Made by a program: the position numbers and the translations under genes. Shown here one piece after another: positions 1 to 7,535 of a stretch of 47,835 nt of DNA; the stretch's first letter is position 1; every line of letters begins with the position of its first letter. Source of the DNA: an uncultured Eubacterium sp. (GTDB lineage Bacteria > Bacillota > Clostridia > Lachnospirales > Lachnospiraceae). The DNA lies in NCBI GenBank assembly GCA_910589595.1, contig CAJUTM010000026.1, forward strand, positions 1 through 47,835, read 5' to 3'. The notes below the pieces were generated by a model. The model worked only from the letters and a program-made list of their open reading frames with translations. It had not been told where the DNA came from and searched no databases.

Positions 1-93
1 AAAAGAAATAATAATTTTTCGGGGAGTGATACAAGGACAACGATACCGCATGATACCCGCGCAGTACACAAACTCGGAGAGACAAATGATTAA
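1..93 (+). other. possible 3' end of an upstream gene (unresolved)
   Basis: Frame 1 is open from the window edge to a TAA at 91-93 and would encode a hydrophilic 30-residue tail. Frame 2 is also open from the edge, to a TAA at 134-136. The following mini-gene is of a type that usually sits directly after feoB, so a feoB end is conceivable. Nothing visible here is diagnostic of FeoB and the reading frame cannot be chosen. Confidence 0.2.
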
Positions 94-123
94 GCGATTG
101 CCCTGGTTCGGAAAGGAGTGGCG

Positions 124-288
124 ATGGGAAATTTAATAATAATAGGAATACTTCTGCTTTTGACAGGCATGGCGGCCCTTTATATAAGGAAAGAGAAGAA
201 AAAAGGAGCCGGCTGTATTGGATGTCCGCTGAGCGGCTGCTGTACAGGAAAAGGATGTGACAGCAAAAAAGAGAATGAGAAAGAATAG
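124..288 (+). CDS. FeoB-associated Cys-rich membrane mini-protein
   Basis: This 54-residue protein has one N-terminal membrane segment (about residues 3-20, an Ile/Leu run). A short basic stretch follows, then a cysteine cluster with the pattern C-x2-C-x4-CC-x4-C and a charged tail. That arrangement matches the FeoB-associated Cys-rich membrane protein family, which accompanies ferrous-iron transporter genes. A metal-handling or accessory role in iron uptake is family knowledge and not visible here. The ATG follows an AAAGGAG site with suitable spacing. FeoB itself would lie left of the window. Confidence 0.75.
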   Translation: MGNLIIIGILLLLTGMAALYIRKEKKKGAGCIGCPLSGCCTGKGCDSKKENEKE

Positions 289-337
289 TATGCGGTAACA
301 AACGGCTTGTTGACACAAAGCTGACATAAACAACGGG

Positions 338-366
338 TTGAATTAAGGGGAAAAATGTGGTAGCAT
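338..366 (+). promoter_or_regulatory. putative extended -10 promoter for the carboxylesterase gene
   Basis: TTGAAT at 338-343 is followed by a 17-base spacer and TAGCAT at 361-366. A TG lies one base upstream of the -10 element, giving an extended -10. The ATG at 391 lies 25 bases downstream. The hexamers are each 4/6 to consensus, so this is a plausible but unproven promoter. Confidence 0.4.
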
Positions 367-390
367 AGCCAATAGGAATTGGAGGAAATC

Positions 391-2373
391 ATGAAGACTA
401 AAATTGGCACAATATGTGGCATAGGTGCAGTGGCGTGTGCGATGCTTGCCAGTTTGTTTCAACCGGCATGTTTGAGAGAACCCGATGTCAGCGAAGCTGT
501 ATCTGCGATTTCGTACCGTATGATGAAAGGAGACAAAATTAAGATAAAGACGATTGTCTCCAAAAGTAAGTTGTCGGCGGCTAAAAAGAAGAAAGTATCT
601 TCGCTGACATGGAAATCAAAAAATAAAAAAATAGTAAAAATATCAAAGAAAAAATTGACTGCGCTGAAAGCAGGCAAGGCAAAAATAGTAGGTTATCAGA
701 AGAAGAAAAAGAAACGGAAGAAATATATCACGCTTCGTATTACTGTTGTGGCTAAGCCAAAACTGACGCGTACGACACAAAAGGGAAAGGTGAAGGGGCG
801 GACGGTAGTTTCTAAAACGGCGATGGCGTGGTATGGCATTCCCTATGCGGCGACTACGGCGGGAGCGAACCGCTGGAAGGCTCCCCAGCCGCTGCCGGCA
901 TGGCAGGCGACGAGAGACGCAACAGTCATGCAGCAGAATGCAGTTACATACAGCAGCTCGGATGCCAGAGGCTATACCGGAACGGAAGACTGCCTGTACG
1001 TCAATGTGTACCGCCCGTATACGCCGGATACGAAACTGCCCGTCTTAGTATTCCTGCATGGCGGCGGCAACGCGTCGGGAACGGCTAATTTGGAATTTGG
1101 CAATATGGCCGCCGCGATGGGAGTCGTCATCGTTTCTGTCTCCTATCGCGTCGGTGCGTTTGGATATATCAGCCATCCGGCGCTTAGAAACGGTACGGCA
1201 GAAGAAAACAGCGGTAATTTTACATTATTGGATATCCGCAGAGCGTTGTGCTGGGTGCGGGAAGATATTGCAGCCTTTGGTGGAAATCCGGCCAATGTGA
1301 CGTTGTCGGGATTTTCTGCCGGAGCAAGAAATGCACTTATGTGTCTGATTTCGCCCTCAATGAGAGGATTGTTTCACAGGGCTTTTATTTTGAGCGGCGG
1401 TTTTACTACCAGTACGCCGAAAGAAGGACAGGAGCAAGTAGAGAATCGTCTGGCAGCTTTGCTTGTGAGACGGGGAACTTATAAGGATAAAGGAGAGGCG
1501 CTTGCCTATCTTCAGTCCGCTAAAGCTGCGGAGATAAATAAATTGCTGAGAGGATTGACGACGGCAGAGGTTGCATGGATTTATAAAGATTTCGATTTGA
1601 AAATGGAAGAGTTTCCACAAGGTTATACCGATGGCGTAATATTGCCGAAAGAGGGATTCGAAGCGATTCGCAAAGGGAATTATAATCGTATGCCGATTCT
1701 ACTTGGCAGCGATATGACCGAATTTTCTTCTTTTGCCATGTCGGGAAGCCTTACGTCGGGAACGGCGGATTTGTCCCCGCTGTCCTCTGCGGAGCTGTTG
1801 GAATTGATGGAAAAAGGAGTGCGGTATGGCAGTATGCTGCAATCGCATTTCTATATAGAAAATACTGCGGCAGAATTATATGCGGATTTTGCCCACGGGG
1901 ATATATTTGCATTCCGCAACCGCTGGGGAACATCTGATTCCGTGAGCGACGGTTTTTACAGTAAATTTGCAGGCGCTTATCACGGTCAGTCGAGGGATTT
2001 TCTGCTTGGGGATTATAAGCACCGCATGAAAGAGTATTCGCCTGCGGCTGTCTCTGCAAAAAACAAAGCCGGACGTCTGGCGTTGACCGACCAGATGCGG
2101 CGGTATCTTAAAAACTTCATGGTAAAGGGAAATCCCAATGGCAAATCGCTTCCCGTGTGGAATGCATGGAATCCGTTTTGGGGCGCTAATAAAATTATGC
2201 ATCTGAATGCCGGATTGAAAAAAGCGACTTCCGCCATGAGTACGGAGATGTACGATAGCAACAGTATTTTTGCCAGTGTTAGAAAGCAGACATCAAAGGA
2301 AGAGTATAGCGCCTTGACGACATCATTGTGGGAGGGATGTTTCTTTATGCCATCCGTTGTTCCCGCATATTGA
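391..2373 (+). CDS. secreted type-B carboxylesterase with N-terminal Ig-like domain
   Basis: This 660-residue secreted ester hydrolase starts with a signal peptide. A very lysine-rich stretch follows (about 40-125) that resembles a Big_2-type bacterial Ig-like domain, then the alpha/beta hydrolase. The carboxylesterase-B signature EDCLYVNVYRP is present. The nucleophile elbow reads GFSAG, with Ser309; the usual residue before Ser is Glu, so Phe is a variation. Glu444 and His531 (in GAYHGQS) complete the likely triad. ATG 391 is preferred over an upstream in-frame TTG at 379 because GGAGG lies five bases before it. It precedes the MBOAT acyltransferase on the same strand, so it may remove acyl groups from a surface glycan. 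The substrate is inference. Confidence 0.85.
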   Translation: MKTKIGTICGIGAVACAMLASLFQPACLREPDVSEAVSAISYRMMKGDKIKIKTIVSKSKLSAAKKKKVSSLTWKSKNKKIVKISKKKLTALKAGKAKIVGYQKKKKKRKKYITLRITVVAKPKLTRTTQKGKVKGRTVVSKTAMAWYGIPYAATTAGANRWKAPQPLPAWQATRDATVMQQNAVTYSSSDARGYTGTEDCLYVNVYRPYTPDTKLPVLVFLHGGGNASGTANLEFGNMAAAMGVVIVSVSYRVGAFGYISHPALRNGTAEENSGNFTLLDIRRALCWVREDIAAFGGNPANVTLSGFSAGARNALMCLISPSMRGLFHRAFILSGGFTTSTPKEGQEQVENRLAALLVRRGTYKDKGEALAYLQSAKAAEINKLLRGLTTAEVAWIYKDFDLKMEEFPQGYTDGVILPKEGFEAIRKGNYNRMPILLGSDMTEFSSFAMSGSLTSGTADLSPLSSAELLELMEKGVRYGSMLQSHFYIENTAAELYADFAHGDIFAFRNRWGTSDSVSDGFYSKFAGAYHGQSRDFLLGDYKHRMKEYSPAAVSAKNKAGRLALTDQMRRYLKNFMVKGNPNGKSLPVWNAWNPFWGANKIMHLNAGLKKATSAMSTEMYDSNSIFASVRKQTSKEEYSALTTSLWEGCFFMPSVVPAY

Positions 2374-2409
2374 GAATCATAATAGAAAAATACAAAGAAA
2401 GAGGAGGGG

Positions 2410-2425
2410 CAGGCTCATCAGCCTG
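2410..2425 (+). other. hairpin between esterase and MBOAT genes
   Basis: CAGGCT and AGCCTG form a perfect 6-bp stem with a CATC loop. It lies just upstream of the AGGAG ribosome site of the MBOAT gene and just after an unused GAGGAGGGG run. No T tract follows, so it is not a standard terminator. It could tune translation of the downstream gene or stabilise processed mRNA. Confidence 0.4.
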
Positions 2426-2436
2426 ACAGGAGAACT

Positions 2437-3849
2437 ATGATTTTTTCAACGTATGAATTTATTCTTGTTTTTTTGCCAATAACGTTTAGCGGTTATTTTG
2501 TGCTTCATCACTTGAAAATGCATTCTGCCGCCAAGTTATGGCTCGTGTTGGCATCCTTTTATTTTTATGCGCAGGGAAGTGCGGACTTTTTCCCGTTCTT
2601 TCTCGGCAGTGTGGTTGCCAATTATGTTATGGGTAGTACGCTTAGTAAATTGCAGGGCGCCGGACATCGGATTGAGAGAGGGTTTCTCCTTGCCGTTGGC
2701 GTTTTGGCAAACTGTGCCCTTCTCGGATATTACAAATATACCGATTTCTTTTTAGTGAATGTCAATCGCATTGCGGGAACGGATTTTGCTTTGCAGCATA
2801 TCGTACTGCCGATTGGTATTTCATTCTTCACGTTTCAGTTAATTGCTTTTCTGGTAGATTCTTTCCGTGGCGAGACGAAGACGTATGACGTCTTGGATTA
2901 CCTTTTGTTTATCACGTTCTTTCCGCAATTGATTGTCGGCCCGATTGTGCATCACGCCGAGGTTGTTCCGCAATTTGAGAATCCGCGAAATGCGAAAATC
3001 AATTGGAACAATGTCTCACTCGGATTGTTCGTTTTTTCCATTGGATGTGCCAAAAAGATGCTTGTCGCCGACCCGCTGACGACGGATGCGCAGGCTTTTT
3101 TTGCCCGCATTAACGACCATTTGCCAATGTTACAGTCGTGGTTCCATTCCATTGAGTATACGGTTTCGTATTATTTTGACTTGTCGGGCTACGCCGATAT
3201 GGCAATCGGCCTTGGATGTATGTTCAATATTGCCATTCCGCAAAATTTCAACTCCCCTTACAAGGCGAAAGATTTTCAGGAATACTGGCAGAGATGGCAT
3301 ATGACATTATCCCGTTTTCTGGGAGCTTACATATTCCGCAACGTATTTAGGAAAGGCAGCAAATACCGCAATTATTATGTGGCTACGATGGTTACTTTCT
3401 TTGTTTCCGGTTTTTGGCATGGCGCCGGCTGGACATTTGTTGTGTGGGGACTCGTAAACGGTATTTTGGTATGTATTGCCTCTTACCGCAACCGCAAGGG
3501 AAAGAAGACGCCGGTCTGGCTCGGTGTTCCGCTTACTTTCCTGCTGGCGGTGCTCACCCGAATTTTGTTCGTTTCCGTGACATTCGGGGATGCATGGCAG
3601 GTATTGAAAGGCCTTGTCCGTGTCAGCTCATTACATATGGCAGACATTAGCGCCTTTGTCACGGATAACTGGTATCCGGTAGCGCTGACATTCGTAGGTC
3701 TGGGAATCTGTTTCTTCCTGCCGACGACAAAAACGCTTGCCGAAAAGTTTAAGACGGATTGGAAACGCCTGCTCTATGCGGCAGTTCTTCTGATTATTTG
3801 TATATGCAGTATGGATAAAGTAGTACAATTTCTGTACTTCCAGTTTTGA
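2437..3849 (+). CDS. MBOAT-family membrane O-acyltransferase (AlgI-like)
   Basis: This 470-residue polytopic membrane protein has the length and hallmarks of AlgI/DltB-type membrane-bound O-acyltransferases. Visible motifs are EYWQRWHMTLSRFL (His288) and FVSGFWHGAGWTFVVWG (His328). The second His is the family's conserved catalytic or tunnel residue. The family moves acyl groups, typically acetyl, across the membrane to an extracytoplasmic polysaccharide or teichoic acid. The adjacent SGNH-like gene fits the usual pairing of AlgI-like proteins with a periplasmic or extracellular partner. The acceptor polymer is not identifiable. The start follows an AGGAG site. Confidence 0.9.
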   Translation: MIFSTYEFILVFLPITFSGYFVLHHLKMHSAAKLWLVLASFYFYAQGSADFFPFFLGSVVANYVMGSTLSKLQGAGHRIERGFLLAVGVLANCALLGYYKYTDFFLVNVNRIAGTDFALQHIVLPIGISFFTFQLIAFLVDSFRGETKTYDVLDYLLFITFFPQLIVGPIVHHAEVVPQFENPRNAKINWNNVSLGLFVFSIGCAKKMLVADPLTTDAQAFFARINDHLPMLQSWFHSIEYTVSYYFDLSGYADMAIGLGCMFNIAIPQNFNSPYKAKDFQEYWQRWHMTLSRFLGAYIFRNVFRKGSKYRNYYVATMVTFFVSGFWHGAGWTFVVWGLVNGILVCIASYRNRKGKKTPVWLGVPLTFLLAVLTRILFVSVTFGDAWQVLKGLVRVSSLHMADISAFVTDNWYPVALTFVGLGICFFLPTTKTLAEKFKTDWKRLLYAAVLLIICICSMDKVVQFLYFQF

Positions 3850-3873
3850 TAGAGGAGAAAGGGGAAACTCGTT

Positions 3874-5070
3874 ATGATGAACGCAAAGAAATGGTCGTGT
3901 TGTTTTGTGGCGTTAATTCTTGCCTGTCTGATGGTGATTATGTCATTGAATTATTTTGTCGACCCTTACGGATATTTTGAGAGCCAGTCAGGAGAAGCGT
4001 ATGGATTGGATTACTATGATTATCTTCGCGGACAAAAAGCAGAACATATTAAGCATTTCTCGGACAATTACGACGCCTATCTGGTCTGCGGCTCTAAGGG
4101 GAGTGCGGTTCGTCCGGAGAAACTGAAAGAACTCGATGGACATGACTACTACAACTGCTGGGTATTGTCGGGAAGTTTTAATGATTATGTCGCCTATGTA
4201 AAATACATTTGTGAAAATACGGACGCCAAAAAGATTTTACTGCAGATATCGACTTCCGAATTATTTGAATTTGACCGTGAGGACTATGGTACGATTTATG
4301 AATTGCCGGCGGAAGTTACCGGAGAATCAAAAGCGTTGGAAACCATTTCTTTTCTGATGAAAAATCCGAAGATTGCAGTGGAAGAGCTGACGGAAGATAA
4401 AGTTGCCCGTCCGAATAAGAAAACAGGCGAGCGCGATTTGCAGTATTATTATGATTTCCAAAAATCAAAGCTGGCAAACGATGAGTATTTTAAATATATG
4501 TTTGAGGCTTCTTATGTCTATTATAAGTTTTTTAATAAGCAGTTGCGGGATATTGAAGAAAATAAGGAAGCGAGTCTGGATAGCCTGCGCGAAATCAAGG
4601 CGATTTGTGAGGAACATGGCGTAGAGCTGCAAGTGTATTTTGCCTCAATGTTTTCAGCACAGATGATACAGTATGAAAATGATGTCTTTTATGACTTTAT
4701 GGAAGAGGTTGTCATGCTCTTTGGCGATACATGGTGTTTTAATACTTATAACGATGTCGCCCTCTGTCCTTATAATTTTTATAATCCGGCGCATTTTTAC
4801 TATGAAGTCGGTGATTTGATGGTCGACACGATGGCCGGTAAGGAATGTCCGTTCGAGGGCTTCGGACAGTTGTTGACGAGAAAGAATATCGGAACCGTGA
4901 TTGAGGAGCGGAGAAAATCTTATCAGAAGTGGAAAAAATATTACGAGGAGAATTATTATCCGGCGTATGATTACAACGGTGTTCATTACGAGGCGCACAA
5001 TACGCTTCCGTTTCAGGGATATGATTCAGCGGCGAATTTGACAAAAAATCGTGTGTCAGGAAAACAATGA
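3874..5070 (+). CDS. membrane-anchored SGNH-hydrolase-like partner of the MBOAT acyltransferase
   Basis: This 398-residue protein has an N-terminal signal-anchor (about 8-28) and an extracytoplasmic body. A G-S-K-G-S element with Ser74 occupies the place of SGNH block I. PYNFYNPAHF near the C-terminus, with His307, resembles block V, but the Asp usually three residues before the His is Asn. It begins 24 bases after the MBOAT stop, so the two are co-transcribed. By analogy with AlgX/AlgJ and DHHW-type partners it probably completes acyl transfer to the glycan. No close family was recognised, and activity is uncertain given the Asp-to-Asn change. ATGs at 3874 and 3877 are both possible starts. 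Confidence 0.65.
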   Translation: MMNAKKWSCCFVALILACLMVIMSLNYFVDPYGYFESQSGEAYGLDYYDYLRGQKAEHIKHFSDNYDAYLVCGSKGSAVRPEKLKELDGHDYYNCWVLSGSFNDYVAYVKYICENTDAKKILLQISTSELFEFDREDYGTIYELPAEVTGESKALETISFLMKNPKIAVEELTEDKVARPNKKTGERDLQYYYDFQKSKLANDEYFKYMFEASYVYYKFFNKQLRDIEENKEASLDSLREIKAICEEHGVELQVYFASMFSAQMIQYENDVFYDFMEEVVMLFGDTWCFNTYNDVALCPYNFYNPAHFYYEVGDLMVDTMAGKECPFEGFGQLLTRKNIGTVIEERRKSYQKWKKYYEENYYPAYDYNGVHYEAHNTLPFQGYDSAANLTKNRVSGKQ

Positions 5071-5123
5071 TGTAGAATGAAAGTGAAATTATGCTTTTAT
5101 TGGTTTCTTTTTCTTTCCTATAA

Positions 5124-5132
5124 TGGTATAAT
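5124..5132 (+). promoter_or_regulatory. putative extended -10 promoter for the GH31 gene
   Basis: The string TGGTATAAT gives a perfect -10 with the TGn extension, 36 bases before the TTG start at 5169. A second TATAAT overlaps upstream at 5119-5124. No good -35 is seen, which extended -10 promoters tolerate. Confidence 0.5.
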
Positions 5133-5168
5133 AAAAAATAATGTCAAAGGATTAGGAGGAAAAGGGAA

Positions 5169-7517
5169 TTGTTGTACGCAGAGCCGCCAAAAAGCACCGC
5201 TATTTATAAAGTGGAAAAGCAGGGAACAGCATGGGTAATGTATTCGGAAAAGGGAATGCACCGCCTATGCCCGATGAATGACAAAGTAATAAGAATTACT
5301 TATACGGAACGGGATACTTTTTCAGAGAGAGATAAGCCGGGCGTGACAGCGCTGCCGGCTTATAGTGCGTGGGAATATAAAGAGGGAGAGGAAACGCTGC
5401 AGTTTTGTTCTCCTTTTCTAAAGTTGGAAGTCTGTCGGGCGAGCGCTTCTTTCGCTTATTACAGAGAGAATGGAGAATTGCTCTTAAAGGAACGTGAGAA
5501 AGACAGTAAAGTAATAGAGCAGTTTCAGTCATACCGGCTGGACTCGGAGGAGACGTCTCAGGTTAAACGGGTTGAGACGCCGGACGGAGTAAAAGAAATT
5601 GTTATGGATGCCGCCAGAGTGCCGGACGATTTGCTGTATCATACCCGTATGTATTTGGAGTGGCAGGAAAATGAGGCGCTTTACGGATTGGGGCAGCAGG
5701 AAGAGGGAATTCTGAATTTACGCGGACAGACGGTCTATGTACATCAGGCAAACCGCAAGATTGCCGTACCGATGCTGTTGTCTTCCCTTGGTTACGGTAT
5801 TTTGATGGATACTTATAGTCCGATGATTTTTAACGATACGGTGAGTGGTTCCTATTTGTATACGGAAGCGGACGATGAACTGGATTTTTATTTTATTGCC
5901 GGAGACAATATGAACGATATTGTCAAAGAGTACCGCAAACTGACCGGTAAGGCGGCAATGCTGCCGAAGTGGGCGTTTGGCTATATGCAGTCGCAGGAGC
6001 GGTATGAGACGGAAGAGGAAGTATTGCGTGTGGCGAACGAGTATCGGGAGCGCGGGATTGGTCTCGATTGTATTGTTTTGGATTGGTGTTCATGGGAAGA
6101 TGGTAAGTGGGGTCAGAAGACTTTTGATGCCTCCCGTTTTCCTAATCCGAAAGCAATGATTGATAAGCTGCACGAGCAGAACGTACATTTTATGCTGTCG
6201 ATTTGGCCGGTTATGAATAAGAGTACGGAAAATTATGCGGAAATGAAAGAGGCGGGAACGCTGCTGCCGGCCAGCGAGATTTATAACGCCTTGGATGAGA
6301 ACGCCAGAAAGTTGTATTGGGAACAGGTAAAGAGAGGGCTGCTTGGCGCTGGTATTGACGCATGGTGGTGTGATTCGAGTGAGCCGATTACCGTGGAGTG
6401 GTCGCATACCGAGAGGATGGAGCCGGCGGTGATGTATGCGGAATTTTGCAGGGAACTTGAGAATCATCTGCCGACATGGGCGACAAACGCCTTTCCTCTG
6501 TACCATGCCAGAACAATTTATGAGGGGCAAAGAGAGGATGTATGCGAAAAGCGCGTTTGTAATCTGACGAGAAGCGCCTATACGGGGCAGCAGCGTTACG
6601 GTACGATTTTGTGGTCGGGCGATACCGCGGCAAGCTGGCAGACGCTGCGGGAGCAGATTGCCAGCGGCTTGAATTTTGTTGCCAGCGGTCTGCCTTATTG
6701 GACGACGGATATCGGAGCCTTTTTTGTCAAAAAGAGTACATTCTGGTATTGGAACGGCGATTACGATGATACGGTGAATGACGCCGGATATTTGGAGTTG
6801 TTTACAAGATGGTATCAGTGGGAAGCTTTTCTGCCGATTTTCCGTGGGCATGGAACCGACTGCCGGAGAGAGTTGTGGTACTACGAGGGTGAGAAGCAAA
6901 TGTTCTTCAATGCCATATTGGCGGCAAACCGTTTGCGCTACCACCTGATGCCTTACATATATTCGCAGGCGGGGAGGGTATGGCTCAAAGATGAGTCCAT
7001 GATGAAGATGCTGGCGTTTGATTTTGCAGAGGATACGAATGTACTTGATATTCGGGATGAATATCTGTTTGGCGACAGTTTCCTTGTATGCCCTGTAACT
7101 GAGCCGATGTACTATGAGGCGGGGAACAAGCAGCTTGCAGAGCGTTCCTATACCCGCAGGGTATATCTGCCGCAAGGGTGCGGCTGGTATGACTATTGGA
7201 CAAATGACTATTATCAGGGCGGTCAGTGGCTTGAGGCAGAGGCGCCGATTGACAAAATGCCATTATTTGTAAGGGCGGGAAGTATTATCCCTATGACTGC
7301 TTCACTCTCCCACATATCCGTGAAAGACGATATAACATGGACGGTTTATGCCGGAGCGGATTGTGAATATCTGCTCTATGAGGATGCCGGCGACGGCTAC
7401 GCTTATGAGCAGGGAGAATATGAACTGACAAAATACGAATGGTCGGATGAGAGACAGATTTTGACAGATGGCAATGGTGAGATTGTTCCGTCAGTTAATG
7501 TGATACAGGCAAAATGA
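5169..7517 (+). CDS. glycoside hydrolase family 31 (alpha-xylosidase/alpha-glucosidase type)
   Basis: This 782-residue GH31 enzyme has no signal peptide, so it should act in the cytoplasm on imported oligosaccharides. The order is an N-terminal beta-sandwich (1-230), a TIM barrel (about 255-580) and C-terminal beta domains. The nucleophile lies in WWCDSSEP (Asp402) and the probable acid/base in WSGDTAASW (Asp485). The family retains configuration on alpha-linked glucosides or xylosides. Sequence alone does not separate alpha-xylosidase, alpha-glucosidase or sulfoquinovosidase; the WWCDSSEP context resembles clostridial alpha-xylosidase-like members. The TTG start has AGGAGG nine bases before it. 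The next gene follows after 18 bases. Confidence 0.9.
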   Translation: MLYAEPPKSTAIYKVEKQGTAWVMYSEKGMHRLCPMNDKVIRITYTERDTFSERDKPGVTALPAYSAWEYKEGEETLQFCSPFLKLEVCRASASFAYYRENGELLLKEREKDSKVIEQFQSYRLDSEETSQVKRVETPDGVKEIVMDAARVPDDLLYHTRMYLEWQENEALYGLGQQEEGILNLRGQTVYVHQANRKIAVPMLLSSLGYGILMDTYSPMIFNDTVSGSYLYTEADDELDFYFIAGDNMNDIVKEYRKLTGKAAMLPKWAFGYMQSQERYETEEEVLRVANEYRERGIGLDCIVLDWCSWEDGKWGQKTFDASRFPNPKAMIDKLHEQNVHFMLSIWPVMNKSTENYAEMKEAGTLLPASEIYNALDENARKLYWEQVKRGLLGAGIDAWWCDSSEPITVEWSHTERMEPAVMYAEFCRELENHLPTWATNAFPLYHARTIYEGQREDVCEKRVCNLTRSAYTGQQRYGTILWSGDTAASWQTLREQIASGLNFVASGLPYWTTDIGAFFVKKSTFWYWNGDYDDTVNDAGYLELFTRWYQWEAFLPIFRGHGTDCRRELWYYEGEKQMFFNAILAANRLRYHLMPYIYSQAGRVWLKDESMMKMLAFDFAEDTNVLDIRDEYLFGDSFLVCPVTEPMYYEAGNKQLAERSYTRRVYLPQGCGWYDYWTNDYYQGGQWLEAEAPIDKMPLFVRAGSIIPMTASLSHISVKDDITWTVYAGADCEYLLYEDAGDGYAYEQGEYELTKYEWSDERQILTDGNGEIVPSVNVIQAK

Positions 7518-7535
7518 GAAGAGGAGGTTCATGTA

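Noticed and set aside
6090..7175. Long open frame (361 codons) on the minus strand
   Set aside because: It lies wholly antisense to the GH31 gene, has low-complexity basic translation and no ribosome site; it is a codon-bias shadow.
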